Shown: in pieces, positions 1-12,357 of the stretch | Numbering within the stretch: position 1 is the first letter of the stretch | Layout: every line of letters starts with the position of its first letter | NCBI GenBank assembly: GCA_035578155.1 | Contig: JAPWDM010000003.1 | Span: 71,254,963-71,318,962 of the forward strand | DNA length: 64,000 nt | Origin: Brachynemurus nebulosus | Lineage: Eukaryota > Arthropoda > Insecta > Neuroptera > Myrmeleontidae | Reading direction: 5' to 3' | The notes under the pieces: model-generated | Seen by the model: the letters and a program-made list of their open reading frames with translations, nothing else | Database searches by the model: none | Told to the model about the DNA's origin: nothing | Position numbers and translations under genes: made by a program

Positions 1-1215
1 GTCATAGATTACCGGAAAGTTACCGGTTTTTTTACTGGACAAATCTAAGAGAACACAATAACAGATAACATAGGTATTTATGTAATAAAATTTCAGTAAA
101 ATGAGGACAATTCATGCATCTTTTAGTTATCACAAACAAATTTATGGATAAGACTTACATACATATAAATAAAAAAAGTTTAATTTGGCCTATTGACTGC
201 TCGCTGTATACGGACCCCTAATTATGTGAACCCCATTTGCTCTTGGCCGATATTTTTTTCAATTTTATTTGTTTAATCCCCGCTGGACAACATTAACATA
301 ATATAATTTTAAAATAACATGATTGAATACTTAATGATTTGTTTTGCAGGAAAATTTTCACGGTTGTTAAATTGTTTTTGAGTAACGTAGCGTACAAAAT
401 TGTCGTGTACATGAACCCGCAAGCTCCACATTAATTAATAAATTATCTTATAAAAATTGCTTCATCATTGTGTATAATTATTCTACATATCGCGCGTTGG
501 CTGTCTCTACCTCGTATATCAAAAGCTACATGTTTTAGGACACACAAAAAACATATTAAATACTGTATTTACATATATATACTTATCTATAATATATATT
601 TATATATATGGGTAGCCAACATCAAAGGGTGTAATTAGCATAAATCTTAAGCCCATAGTGGCGAAAACACGGATTTAAAGTATGTTTTTTTTGTGTCCAA
701 AAATTGGGAGTTTTCAGATACGAGGTTGAGACAGAGTACGCGCGATATACCATTTTGTTAGGTAGACCATAATATTGGTGTATACTTTTTAAACTGCATA
801 CGCGATATATGTACCTGGATAGCTTTATAGGTGTACCGATAGGTGTGCTGGTGTAGATAGAGTTCAACAATAAACCATCACACTAACCCAAATGATTTTC
901 ACTTGACATTTGCCATTTTATGTGTGGCACAATATCCTATATACTAATAGCTATCTTCTCTCTATGTATGGTGAAAAAGTAGGTGTAGTACAGTCGAAAA
1001 ATCTAGAGTACTCTTCGAATTTCAGTTTTGTTATTTTTTTTTTCCAATTTGGCATTAAATTTTATTGAGAACTTTTTTTTAACATCCTCGTTTATCGATT
1101 ATCAGTTCTAAATAGAATATAAATCGAGCGATGATAGAACATAACGGGAATGGTGATTACCCACTGGTAATCACTCAAAATAAATTATATACTAAATATA
1201 ATATATACTATTCAT
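1..1215. other. A+T-rich DNA with no recognised gene
   Basis: No splice-flanked open frame with a recognisable motif on either strand. There is a short TA-rich stretch near 570-610. It probably lies in the next intron of the minus-strand Side-family gene, downstream of the exon at 3920-4120. Confidence 0.5.
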
Positions 1216-1218
1216 TAA

Positions 1219-2110
1219 AAGCTAAATAAATCGATATCTTAATTCTAAAATGTTCTGTCTATTGAGTCTATACAAAGAGTCACTATTGTCAAGTAGGTTA
1301 AGGGCACACACATTAGGGTGATTTTCTAGGCGATGAATGTATTTAACACTGTATCGTACTATTTCTTCACGCATTGTGGGCACTTGAAGACTGCGATATA
1401 TGTCATCGTTACGCACGTACCACGGGGAAGCACTAATAGCTCGTAGCACTTTAGATTGAAAGCGATGCAATATCTCAATATTGCTAACGCTAGCAGTACC
1501 CCAAATTTGAATACCATAAGTCCATACTGATTTGATAACACTTTTATAAACAGCACTTTGTTTCGAAAAGACAACTTTGATTTACCACCTAGAAGTTAAT
1601 GGTACTTAGAAGACTTAACATTTAGTTGCTTGCATTTAGTCCATGTTAATTTTCTATCTAGATGCATACCTAGGTATTTAGCTTCAGTAGCTAATGGTAA
1701 CACCACATCATTCAAACTAACTGCAAGGAAGGCTCCTTTTCTCATAGTAAATGTAACTTCCACTGATTTCGTTTCATTTACTCGAATACGCCATTTATGT
1801 AACCATTGCTGTATTCGACGTAAGCTAGATTGTAACTTTTGTGATGTAACATTTGGATCTTCATCAGTAGCTAGTATAGTATGTTATTTATATAAGATAA
1901 AGAACAGGCCCTAGAACACTACCTTGTGGTACACCGGAACGAACTGGAAACATTTCTGGTATTTCACTCTGAAACGTTATATGGAAGTAACGATCTGACA
2001 AATAAGGTTTCAGTATTAAGTAAAATGATTCAGGAATATTTTTCCTTAATTTATACAATAAACCAGTATGCCATACTTTGTCAAATTATATTCCCTACAT
2101 GGCCTGTTTT
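1219..2110 (-). pseudogene. Jockey-like non-LTR retrotransposon reverse transcriptase, 5'-truncated and frameshifted
   Basis: Seen on the minus strand, in changing frames: FDKVWHTGLLYKLRKNIPES near 2090, the polymerase motif SGVPQGSVLGPVLY near 1930-1890, a thumb region QQWLHKWRIRVNETK then EAKYLGMHLDRKLTW, then SVIKSVWTYGIQIWGTA and, in a last open stretch (1222-1470), HRFQSKVLRAISASPWYV followed by REEIVRYSVKYIHRLENHPN. Known: these phrases in this order are the central and C-terminal parts of Jockey-clade reverse transcriptases. The YADD segment is lost: the frame is broken just after VLGPVLYLI (about 1880). The 5' portion (endonuclease and first half of RT) is absent, the usual 5' truncation of LINEs. 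It cannot encode an active enzyme. Confidence 0.88.
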
Positions 2111-2159
2111 CGTCTATCGGAAGGAGAGAGACATTTACTTTCAATAATTGTTATGGAAT

Positions 2160-2720
2160 GGAATGGAAGAGAATAGGGTGCGAGCCCCATGGAGGGGGTG
2201 CACGTAGGCCACTTTATTGGATCATTTGTGCCCCTTGAAGCAAAGAGGGAGACTCAAATGAAGTCAAGCCCCTAAATAAAGGAAAACAAGCACTTCACGC
2301 TGGTCCCCATGATAAGTTCTGGGGTCAGGTGCCTGAACCTCGGATGTCGACGCCTTAACCGCGACAAGGCATCACAACTGCAAAGGACATGGTGAGAGGA
2401 CTCCTCCTCTCTGCCACATTTCCTGCAAATTGCGTCTGTGCATAAGCCCAGTACCTGCAGATACCGCCTGATCGTATTGTGCCCCGTCAGGAGACCAAAC
2501 ACTTTACGGAGTTGTCCCCTTTTAAGCGACAGATACACTCTAGTGAGCGACTCTCACGGCCCAGTTATAAAATTATGAGCCTGCCTATGTAGTTCCACAG
2601 CATCTTACTCTCTGGATAGAGATCGCTAGCGTAGGTTCAGGCCCCACAAATAAGGTGTTGGAGCCTATTCTGGCCAGTTTATCAGCTCAATAATTGTTGA
2701 GTCCGCAAGTTATTTTTATG
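2160..2720 (-). pseudogene. RNase H-bearing LINE fragment (end of RNase H domain and Cys/His tail)
   Basis: Seen: minus strand, ADKLARIGSNTLFVGPEPTL near 2690-2630, the end of an RNase H domain, then an open stretch (2272-2538) with KRGQLRKVFGLLTGHNTIRR and a zinc-knuckle-like CRKCGREEESSHHVLC. Known: RNase H followed by 'LTGH..(L)RR.L...GL...(P)xCRxCGxxEE(T)xxHVLCxC' closes ORF2 of R1/I-type LINEs. At least two stop codons (one in the 2540-2600 stretch) break it. It lies upstream of the Jockey-like RT on the same strand, so the two pieces are from different elements: RT should precede RNase H and Jockey elements usually lack it. Confidence 0.8.
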
Positions 2721-3246
2721 TTAGGTAGGTACTGTTAATTTCTTTAGTGTGTAGATTTATCTTCTTTAATTTCTAAAAATAATTTTATAAAACATTCATT
2801 AAAATACCTACATCCTGTCATCAAGAAAAGTCAATCCTGATAATGTTTGCTCAATCTACATCTCATCCTCAATGTTTAGAATTTTTTCAGGTCTTAATCT
2901 CGTCAAATAGATTTTTTTTTTTTAAATTTGAATTTTGGAACAGCACGAAATTACTGTTTGACAGCGCGAAATAAGTACGAAAATATAGTATTAATCATTT
3001 TCACTAAATCTGGAAATGACTAGCTCACTTTTCTGACCTGTTCTCTGCCGTGGCCATCCTGTCTGACCGCTAAGTCCAATCACTACAATCTAGTTTTCCA
3101 ATACAATTTGTTTTTTAAATTTTCACATTCTCCTTTACTTTGGTACAACAATGTCAGGTTAAGTTCCATAATAAGTTTTTATACAATATCATATTACGTA
3201 TGTAGTGGTGCTTGTACATAGTAAAGAACGTCGATTGTAATCTGAA

Positions 3247-3283
<37 letters not shown>

Positions 3284-3900
3284 CAAACAGATACTCAATA
3301 CGCTCAATCCATCCAGTACACTGAAAGTACTTCAGTACTTCACACATCTACAAGTACTGGCAGCACATACAAGATACAAGAGCTGATGATAGTAGTAAAA
3401 TCACAGATAAAGAAAGATACGAATTTCCTATTTCATAACAATCGTGACCGCTTTCGCCAGAAAATTATACCGCTACCCCCACCAAACCATTAGGTATGAT
3501 GCATACAACACGTTACTACTCAAACATATCAGTTGTATATGTATACACAAACAGGTGAATGTGTTTGTGCAAGATGGTGTATGTATGCCTGGGCATATAT
3601 ATATATGTATATATATATATATACATATATTATATATATGTATATATTTACTTTCTTTAAGAAAGATATCCCTTTATTTTGAGAATTTTTTTGTTCAATA
3701 GAATTTTTAAACTTAAATACGACACACTTCATATTTTTTCTGTTTAAATTTCACGAGTTGATTAAAAAATAAGATCTAAGATCAATGTGACCCTTATGAC
3801 GAACAATAACAGACTAAATCAGAAAAGGTGTAAATTGCACAACATTGCACCTTACGAACGACAGATTTTTCTATGTACACTTAATCTATAGTATATTTAT
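2721..3900. other. Non-coding stretch with (CA)n and (TA)n microsatellites
   Basis: A (CA)n run lies at 3252-3279 and a TA-rich imperfect tract at 3594-3645. Open frames here are by-products of these repeats. Nothing else was recognised. Confidence 0.6.
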
Positions 3901-3919
3901 GAGTAAAATGGACACTTAC

Positions 3920-4120
3920 GGTACATGTCGATGGTGATGATGGCGGTGGTCGGGGCGTGTGATGGTGCATTCGATGCCTGACACATGTACGTGGTGAGAA
4001 CATCGCGTCGCGTCACTTTGCTGATATATAAATCGTTTCGTGTCATTTGTCGGTCCACGTCGTCGGTGTCGTCCATAAGGACGCCGCCACGCCACCAAGA
4101 GACGCGGGGTAACGGTTTAC
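3920..4120 (-). CDS. Side-family Ig receptor, exon with second half of Ig domain 2
   Basis: Seen: acceptor TTGTTTTCTAG, donor C|GTAAGT, 201 bases = 2 + 66 codons + 1. Joined to the 20.1-kb exon it reads GGKPLPRVSWWRGGVLMDD, continues to NDLYISKVTRRDVLTTYMCQ and ends ASNAPSHAPTTAIITIDMY. The core tryptophan (SWW) and second cysteine (YMCQASN) of a C2-type Ig domain are both present. Known: the closing '(Y/F)xCQA(S/L)N...(F/I)xLDM(Y/H)' is a strong Sidestep-family signature; the next Ig domain normally follows at once. Inference: the gene continues past the left edge of the window with further Ig domains, a fibronectin III domain and a transmembrane segment. The correct frame differs from the longest open frame on this strand (3916-4098), which is a shadow. 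Local G+C is clearly higher than in the flanks. Confidence 0.9.
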
Positions 4121-4784
4121 CTAGAAAACAAATGCATGAAAATCTTATAGTTATAGCAGCACTTAAATTAACATACTTGGAACAATAGAACTGGTTTTAT
4201 TATGGTCTGGTACAGTGACACATTCAAAGTACCTGCAGCTAATTTAAGAGAACTAGGTTAAGCCTCTATCTGTATGATCACGATATCGATGGCAAGTTTA
4301 AATGAGCGATACTCAAGTTTCAATAAATTTGTTGAAACGACCTACGCATCACCTATGGTAAAAAGATTATACTATTTCAGAAAAAGCCAGACATTTAGTT
4401 GATATAGGACACATATCGGAGAAAAAAGTTACAATGTTATCCGAAGTAAATAAAGAAACGTAATTCTGAGTTACTTTTAAATGATTATATCGATGTTGAC
4501 TATTCTATCTTATTTTTTGTTTTATGATTTTTGTACACAACAGTAATTTTTATTTTATTTGTATCTTTGTCATTTTGTACTCAACTTACCTAAATCACAT
4601 TTTCTTATTTTTGATTCCTGCCACTAGTTCTATCCCTACTATTATTTATAAATTAAATTTAGTATAAATAGGCATGTATTTGAATGTAATGCATGTAATC
4701 TTCACTTGTTTAATAATGATTAAATTAACCAGAACATATTATCATAAGAGTTTTTGCAAAGTAAAGTGTTTAATTTCTTAAAAC

Positions 4785-5285
4785 TCTTTATAACTCTCGA
4801 ACGAAACGTTTAATGCTTATGAAATTTGGTATGCGAGCTGGAATCCGGATTGGCTCGGCTAAGTTCATTAGCCAGATACGTCGGATGCCCCGAAGTTGGT
4901 TTTTTAGCCATTTTTCGCCATTTCTAGTGGTTTTTTGCAAAATTTCGCCAGAATTCAAAAATTTTTTCAATTTTTTATTACACCATCGAAAAGAGCGCAA
5001 AAAGTTGCATACGACAAGCTTTTAAAACATTGTTCTAAGTGGACTAGCTTTTGAGATAAATTAAGAAATTTGCTAAATTTTTTTTTACAATAAATACTTC
5101 ATCGTTTTAGCAATTCTTTTCTAGATAAAACAAGTGCTAGTTAGTTATTCAATATGTATGTATGTGAAATAATAACAATAGCTCTACCTTATGTTTTTAT
5201 TTAAATTAAAATTAGCTTGATTTTTTAAGAGTACGTTATGGAAAGGGAATTTTTGTATGGTGTCCTCTTTTAGAAAGAAAATTTA

Positions 5286-5365
<80 letters not shown>

Positions 5366-5622
5366 TTGCATACCTAGAAAAAAATCGAAAAATATAGTTA
5401 TGTAATGTAAAAATATTTTGTTAATATGCTACACTATATGAGATCCGTTAGAGTCCTGAGAACTCAAAAGCGCCAAAAAATTAACTACTCAACTGATTTT
5501 GAAAATTGTTTCACTGTTAGAAAGCTGAACTATTTTAAATGGATACAGGTCTTAAATGAGATCTGCCAGTGCCCAATATTTGGAAATTCGCCATGTTATA
5601 CAGATGCTGCGATAGGGGTATT
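4785..5622. repeat. About 800-bp interspersed repeat, copy 1 (ends GCAGCATC/GATGCTGCG)
   Basis: Starts TAACTCTCGAACGAAACG and contains GGCTCGGCTAAGTTCATTAG and GTCGGATGCC; ends with ATTCGCCATGTTATACAG then ATGCTGCGATAGGGGTA. A second copy in the same orientation lies at about 62318-63032. The end sequence is shared, in reverse, with the elements at 31476, 49551 and 50397 (CCCTGTCGCAGCATCC). This copy contains a (TA)n tract of about 75 bp (5289-5366) that is nearly absent from the copy at 62.7 kb, so the microsatellite grew after the copies separated. No coding capacity was seen. Confidence 0.75.
5289..5366. repeat. (TA)n microsatellite
   Basis: About 38 uninterrupted TA units with one G near the right end, inside the 4785-5622 repeat. 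Confidence 0.95.
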
Positions 5623-8348
5623 TTTTTTTTAATTTTCTTGTGCTTCTGCAAAGTGAATTGAAAGAGTTAACAATATCGTAAAAGTAAACGAGTGGAAGTC
5701 GCATGTACGAGAAATTATATAAATAGGAACAGCAAACAGAAAACGTCACCTGCACTGAATGGGGTAACACTCTAATGAAACTTATATAACATTGTTAATA
5801 TTTCCATATTCGATAATTTTACTCGAAAGCAACTGAATGGCAGTACCTAGCAAGTATCTAAATAGTTTGTGTCAAACATATTTTGTTCACAATTTCAAAA
5901 AATATTAAAACATTTCAAAATAAATACTAGAATCGAACGATCACGTAACCGTAATTTTCCTAGAATTTGTTGACTTAACAGATTTTATAATATTTCATTT
6001 CAAACGAAACTTATTAAAGTTTCCTATAAAAATTTCGACGAATAGAAAAAAGGTCAACAGTCACAAAACTGATATCCACCATTCTAAAAATTTCTCCGAT
6101 TATCACCAATATCGTCGTAGGTTTTTATTTATTCTTCAGAAATTCGAATAAAATCGAAAATAAAAATACAACAGAAAGTTAGTGAAAAGTCCTTTTTGTT
6201 GACAGAAAACTTTGTAACAACATTTTATATAAAACATTTGCTTCTGTACTTCAATCTCAATTCCCATTGGCTTTTAAGTTGCAACTGTGGCGCAGTCGAA
6301 TATAGTATATAGTGGGATGGGGGCACATGTTTCGAAAAAAGCGATCAGCGAACAATTCGTTTTCGATAAACATTTGAGTGTATATGAACCAACCAGCCAC
6401 CTAATTCACAACATACAGCTACAAAATACAACACGAAAAAAAAAAAAAAACAAGTTACACGTTTTGTAACTTTTCCAAAAATTTGCATATATTTGTTGTT
6501 ATAGCTAGGAAAATAAAATAAAGTTTTATCTGATCCTTTTTTTTCACGTCAAAAAAAATTTACATTTTTAATAAAAAATATTCAAATCAAATATATGTAG
6601 CAATTCATTTAAATATTTTTTAAATAAATTAATTTTTTTCAAAACGTTTTAAAATGCGTAGTTACGAACATCGGAGTTGAATCTTCGAAAACATTTCGAT
6701 ATATTTAATTTTTCAGTCTCTTATGAAAGTTAATGAAAAGCAGATTTCAAATTTTCTAAAAAGTAAATGCATAAAATATGTATCAACATAATTAATATAG
6801 ACGAAATATAGTATATTGAAACTACTTATATGAATATTAAAGGTTTGACTTGAGTTTTACGAAGGATGCAAATGACAGTCATTTGTCCTGTCAGTGGCTT
6901 TTGTTGTCCAAGTGTTCTGTTGTGGCTTTTGATCCCCAGCCAAAAAAATTTGTCATCCCCTACAGTGAGGATGATGATGATGATAGTGTGAACTTACGTC
7001 CGTTTTTAAAACAACTGGTCTATAATAGACCCCACCCACATCATTATTTGTATGTACATTATTTATATTACAATATTTTACACATTTCACATTGCATGAT
7101 ACATTTATCATGTGAATGGAAGGGCAAGGAGAGTATAGTTTTGGATTTGAAAAGTTACGTCTGTAGTTGCCTTTTTAAAGGAACTAGACCGATACTTATC
7201 TGAAGGTGTAAAGGAAAACTACATACAAAAAACTTTACTAGCGTCGTCGACCATGAGATTTGAACTCTCGATCTACCAGTCCGCAAGCTCCGGTGTCTAA
7301 AGAAGCTCGGCCACTCGATTATGTGAGTATTTTATAATACTTTCTCGTATTTTCTTATAATTTAAATTAAGCCGTAAGTTCCCTTATCCCATAGGTATAT
7401 CTGGCAATTTCTATTTTCTAAAGTCGAGTTTACACTGATAGGGTCAACAGTAAAAAAATTTAATTGAGAAGGTACAGTAAAAACAAAAATTCTGAGTAAG
7501 TAATTATCGACTAAAACTATAAAAATTTGTTATTGTTCGGTTACTCAAAAACCATTTGAGAATAGACGGAAATTCATGTGTAACTTTCGAGATGGTGAAC
7601 CATCGATTCATAAAAATACAAAATTCAGTTCTATTGTACATAATTAAAAGGTATTTGTATTAAAACCCCGACAAGAAGAATTTTCAGACAAAAAGTGAAT
7701 ATTTTAGACAATTTTCTCTAAGGAATTAGCTAAAACTTCGTATAGAAAAGGACGCAAATATTAGATGAAAAATGATGTAATTTTACATCTATTGTTTGTT
7801 TTCTTGTATTTACATTTTTAAATTAAACAATTGTACTTTTTTACGTTTGTCAGCTGACGGTTGTTGAAGGGTGGCACACTGAACACGTCTCATATAAGTT
7901 CACCATTAGCTTAGGGCGTAAGACTTATTTACTGAACAGGTAATTTAAGATACAAATCTCAAATTTTACATATATACGTAGAAATGTTGATATTTCACTT
8001 TTAATTAATTATACCTACTCGTATTTGTGCTATATAGATCAGGGATGGATTGGGGTAAAGGTTAAATGTTTGTGTTATAGAGAAAGTCTACCTAAAACGG
8101 GATACTTAACATTTAAAACTTATGCTAATTTTAATAAAGCAAATAGAAGTTAATTAAAAATCACGAAATAATAGGTTTACGTGAATATGATCATAGGTTT
8201 ACTCAAAAAAAATATCATAATACAACATCTTATAATATAATATTATATAGTATATCAGTCACTCAGCAGTTACTGACTCCAACCTTCAAAACATCAGTTC
8301 TCTACTAATATATAGGCTATTGACTATGTACAAAAAAAACAGGGGGAA
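5623..8348. other. A+T-rich intron stretch, little recognised
   Basis: Apart from a tRNA-like SINE fragment at 7236-7325 nothing was recognised. A 117-codon open frame at 6850-7203 has no known motif, no splice signal I trust and low-complexity sequence; it is not called as a gene. Confidence 0.5.
7236..7325 (-). repeat. tRNA-derived SINE fragment
   Basis: On the minus strand GAGTGGCCGAGCTTCTTTAG resembles a tRNA A box (TGGCnnAGY) and, about 35 bases on, CGAGAGTTCAAATCTCATGG resembles a B box (GGTTCRANTCC) with its T-arm stem. The acceptor ends do not pair (5' side ACATAATCG against 3' side GTCGACGAC), so this is not a working tRNA gene. Such heads are typical of insect SINEs derived from Ser/Leu-type tRNAs. 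The SINE body was not delimited. Confidence 0.5.
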
Positions 8349-9065
8349 AAGGAACTAATTTGTAACAGGTGTTTTATTGTTTCATATGTTCAGTTGTACC
8401 TCAAGGATGATAAATTCACAAAGTGCTATCAAATTTAGGCGTGGGTTTTTACGAACGGCGTAAACTTATAGACGCTTACGTTTTTTAACTATATCTCAAA
8501 AACTATGCATTTTTCGTAAATACACATGATATTATTTTTTGTAGAGAATTAAATTTCCTATCGAAGTGGCACTTTATAAACTCAAAAAACTTTTTTCTCA
8601 ACAAAATAAGTCAAAAAAACTATTTAAAAAAAAAACTCAAATTTTTCAATTTTTCTTTTTTTTAAATTTTTGCATAGTACCTACTTTTTTTTGAGTACCT
8701 AAATTTAGGTATAGAGATTGGTTCACAAAAAAGAAAGCTGGTGTAATTCCCGTCAGACTGGTGACCGACAAAAATATTTTCGATAAAAACAGGTTGAGAT
8801 ACAGTTGTTCAAAGTTACCTACTTTTTTACAATTTTATTACTTTTGACTTTTACACCATGTTATTTGTAATTTTTACACGAAAAAAATATTTTTATTCAG
8901 TACAACAATTATTTCTGCTTTATCAGAGGTACCGATAAAAGTATTTGTTAAAAATTTTGATACTCATATGATCTTAGGTATAAAAAAAAAAAAAAAACTT
9001 TAATATTGTACTAATTTATAATTGTTCTAATTTTTTTTTATTAAATTACATATTCATTATATTTT

Positions 9066-9457
9066 TCCCATAATGTTTTCGAATTCAATAGCAATATCTT
9101 CATCAACATCCTTTTGGACATCTTCATCCGTAACTTCTGGAATATCCGCGTTTTCACAATTTAGGCCAATACATTCTTTGCAGAACATGGAGCAACTAAA
9201 TCCCATAATTTTCTACAGCCGCAATTTCCGTGACAACCTTTTATACACCCGCAAGCTATCTGTTCCAGTAAATTCTGCAGTGCAGGAGGTTTTGTTGTTT
9301 TAATTGGCACTAATCCATTTTTAGATTTTTTCCAACTCCACTCAAATGGATTTAAAATATTTCCTTCCCACTGTTTAACTTGGTGGTACGTCCTTAAACC
9401 GTGATATTTAATGGCATCAGAAGTTGGTGGCAAATTGGCTAGAAAAAATTTTGTGGT
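9066..9457 (-). pseudogene. C-terminal part of a transposon-associated CXC-motif protein
   Basis: Seen on the minus strand: FLANLPPTSDAIKYHGLRTY, HQVKQWEGNILNPFEWSWKK, then NLLEQIACGCIKGCHGNCGC, a cluster of C-x-C-x3-C-x3-C-x-C type, and after a frameshift near 9200 the tail CKECIGLNCENADIPEV ending at a stop near 9067. Known: the string LPPT..A..H..R.Y.Q...W, (D/N)P.EW(G/S)WK, then CxCK..C...CxCRK..L.C...C..C.G..C.N occurs in many repeat-borne insect and cnidarian ORFs; its Cys pattern resembles Tesmin/TSO1 CXC zinc-binding repeats. Its function is unknown to me. The frame is broken, so it is a remnant. Confidence 0.7.
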
Positions 9458-9514
9458 TTTTGATAATTTTTGAAAAAGTTGTAACCGAAAACTACTTAAA
9501 CTGTTGAAATTAGC

Positions 9515-9649
9515 TACTCCATGTTCTACAAAGAATGTATGGGCCTAAATTGTGAAAATGCGGATGTTCCAGAAATTACAGAAGATGTCCAAAACCGTGT
9601 TGATGAAGATATTGATATTGAATTTGAAAACATTATGGGAGAAATATAA
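9515..9649 (+). pseudogene. Inverted second copy of the CXC-protein tail
   Basis: 45 codons including the stop: YSMFYKECMGLNCENADVPE then ITEDVQNRVDEDIDIEFENI and MGEI. It matches the tail of the minus-strand remnant at 9066-9220 (CKECIGLNCENADIPEV..) residue for residue apart from scattered changes. It shows that the inverted arms include coding sequence, not only terminal repeats. Confidence 0.75.
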
Positions 9650-10322
9650 TAGGTACATGTAATTTTTTTTAAAAATTAGAACTATAAATTAGTACAATAT
9701 TAAAGCTTTTTTTCTTTTTATACCTAAGATCATATGAATATCAAAATTTTTAGTAAATACTTTTATCGTTCCCTCTGATAAAGCAGATATAATTTTTGTA
9801 CTGAATAAAAATAATTTTTGCGTGTAAAAATTACAAATACAAACTAATAAAATTGTAAAAAAGTAGGTAACTTTGAACGACTGTATCTCAGCCGGTTTTT
9901 ATCGAAAATATTTTTATCGGTCACCATTCTGACGGGAATTGCATCAGCTTTCTTTTTTGTGATCCAATCCTTATACCTAAATTCACTCAGAAACAAGTAC
10001 TACTCAAAAATTTAAAAAAAAAGAAAAATTGAAAAATTTGAGCTTTTTTTAAATAGTGTTTTTGACTTATTTTGTTGAGAAAAAAGTTTTTTGAGTTCAT
10101 AAAGTTTCGATAGGAAATTTAATTCTCTGCAAAAAATCTTATTATGTGTATTTACAAAAAATGCATAGTTTTTGAGTTATAGTTAGAAAACGTAAGCGTC
10201 GATAAGTTTACACCGTTCGTAAAAACCCACGCCTAAATTTAATAGCACTTTGTGAATTTATCATCTTTGGGGTACAACTGAACATATGAAACAATAAAAC
10301 ACCTGTTGCGAATTAGTTCCTT

Positions 10323-12355
10323 ATTCAACTACATATTCAATAGCTTAATAAGTAGAGAAGCACAGCTTAGTAGGGCTTCAATCCCAGTTGAAGGCTTCAT
10401 CAGTATCTAACAACTTTGAATGCAATTTGAATAACTAATATACCAATAAAATTTCTACTCTAATATCAAAATTTTCATTTGCTGTGATTTTGAGATGAAT
10501 TCTTTAACAAACCAAGTAGCAATAAAATAGTAGTAGTAACAAAACTGAACTTGAATGAAACTGATTGTAAGAAACTAATATATAATTTAGAAGCAGAAAT
10601 ATAAAATTAGTAAAATCAGAAGATAAAACGGGATGATCGATCATCAAAACGAAAGAGAAATAGTAGAACGGGCTTACTCTGCGCTTTACAAATGCCCTAT
10701 TTAGTTAAATAAATGGTACCTCTTATAATAAAATTACCATTAACAAAAGCAATATAAATAAACTTCAAAAGATCTATGTCTTTTAAAATAATATTTCTCA
10801 TGCTAAAAAGTGAATTATTGACTTACATGTTTTAAAAAAATATATCATAAAAATTTCTATATAATGATCATAATGGGCCCCAAACAAGCATTGTTATGAA
10901 CGTTTGTCTACGTCGTTTGGGATCGTTCCCTACGTTCCCGGTGCTTTACGTCTCAACGTAGAACAATATAATACAATGACAACACGATATTTTGAGCAGA
11001 ATGTTGAGAAGATAGAGAAAAAAATATTGAACGCGAGTCATTAAATGAGTCAACGTAAGTGAGTTGTACATTCCTAGGCCAGATGAACAAGTCTCAAAGA
11101 AGGTTTTCTTTTAATAGGTTTTTTTTAATGCTATTTTCAGTGCCTTTGTTCTTATTTATCGAGACACCATTTTGAAGATTACGTTCCTCACTAATGATGA
11201 AAAATAAACAAATAGTTTAAAATTAAGGCTCTCGTTAAAAAGATTTGTTTTAAAGACTCATATTTGCGTAAAAGATGTAGAAGACACCATCACTTGAAAA
11301 TCTATTTACATAACTAACAACCATTGCAGCTATTGGTTGGCGTCGTTTACATTGTTTACAGAATGAAAAGGGCGTCATCTATTGATAATCTGTTTAATCG
11401 TGGTTCACTGAGAGGCTTCTGTGTCAGTTACTGATGGTAAAGTGTAATGTTCTTTTTTATAGTAAGTAGTTAATATACTCAATATTGATTTTTAATCTAA
11501 AATATTATCACGAGAATGTTAATTAAGTAAAAAAGGATAAGAAAACTTTCTCCCCCGCCCGGAAAGACATGCCGATGCTTTATAGTTCGATAGGTACACA
11601 TAGGAGACAACAATTAACGTTAGTTACTTAGCTAGCTTACTCACTTACAATCATCTGTATTCCAACACAAAACCATATCATGTAAAAAATTTAAACTGTG
11701 GAACAATATGACATCAAGTATACTGTGGAAAAATTGAAATTTTTGATTATTAACCGACTTCAAAAACGAGGAGCTTCTCAATTCAACCCGTATGCTTTTT
11801 TTATGTATGTACACCGATTTCTCCCATATTTCTGGCCCAATTTGGGCTATTCTTTTTTTAATTAGTAGATAAAATTCTCCAGGTGGTCCCATAAAAATTT
11901 TTTTGACATTGGTTGAGTAATTTTTTAACCATCTTCAATAATATGAGCAATATTAATAATTATGCGAAATTTCTAATTTTTATATGCAAAATTATTTACT
12001 TCAGTATCTATATAGTAATATATATTTTTTTAAATTTATTTTGACCCAATTATCCTAAAAATAATTTTATGTTACTACCTAGTTTAAAAATTTCTTTGAT
12101 GACTTGAAAAATCGCTGGATTTTCCTTGATTTCTTACTTTCCTAGTAATTATTACTGTAAACATTATTAATGTTCTAAACTTCAAAACAGTCAGTGAGTG
12201 CCCAAAATTATGATTTTTGGACACTTGTATTTTGGAAACTATTCCACCTAAACGTATGAAATTTGGAATTTAATAAAAAAATTTTAAAAACCAAATAAAA
12301 AATTGTAATGGGATGTACTTACATATAAGCATTGTCACGAAAAGGTATGAAATAA
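10323..12355. other. Intron stretch with scattered repeat scraps
   Basis: Near 11753 the phrase AACCGACTTCAAAAACGAGG is the start of a repeat phrase that is common in insect genomes. Elsewhere A+T-rich DNA with no recognised gene or structure. Confidence 0.5.
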
Positions 12356-12357
12356 AA

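Larger units (their letters stand above)
8349..10322. mobile_element. 2-kb foldback element with CXC-protein remnant
   Basis: The ends are inverted copies: AAGGAACTAATTTGTAACAG at 8349 against the complement of CTGTTGCGAATTAGTTCCTT ending at 10322. The two arms stay similar for some 700-800 bp each (for example the arms near 8450 and 10230 share GCGTGGGTTTTTACGAACGG, reverse on the right). Each arm also carries the end of the same coding sequence, pointing outward. The middle (about 9230-9500) is unique. This is a composite inverted repeat, either a transposon with very long terminal repeats or two partial copies joined tail to tail. No clear target duplication was seen. Confidence 0.85.

Noticed and set aside
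3916..4098. 60-codon frame on the minus strand over the Ig2 exon
   Set aside because: It is out of frame with the Ig domain; the spliced frame gives the conserved WW..YMCQASN pattern instead.
6850..7203. 117-codon open frame
   Set aside because: No recognisable domain, no reliable splice sites and composition like the surrounding intron.
7236..7325. Functional tRNA gene
   Set aside because: A and B box-like sequences are present, but the acceptor stem does not pair and the anticodon arm is not convincing; kept only as a SINE fragment.
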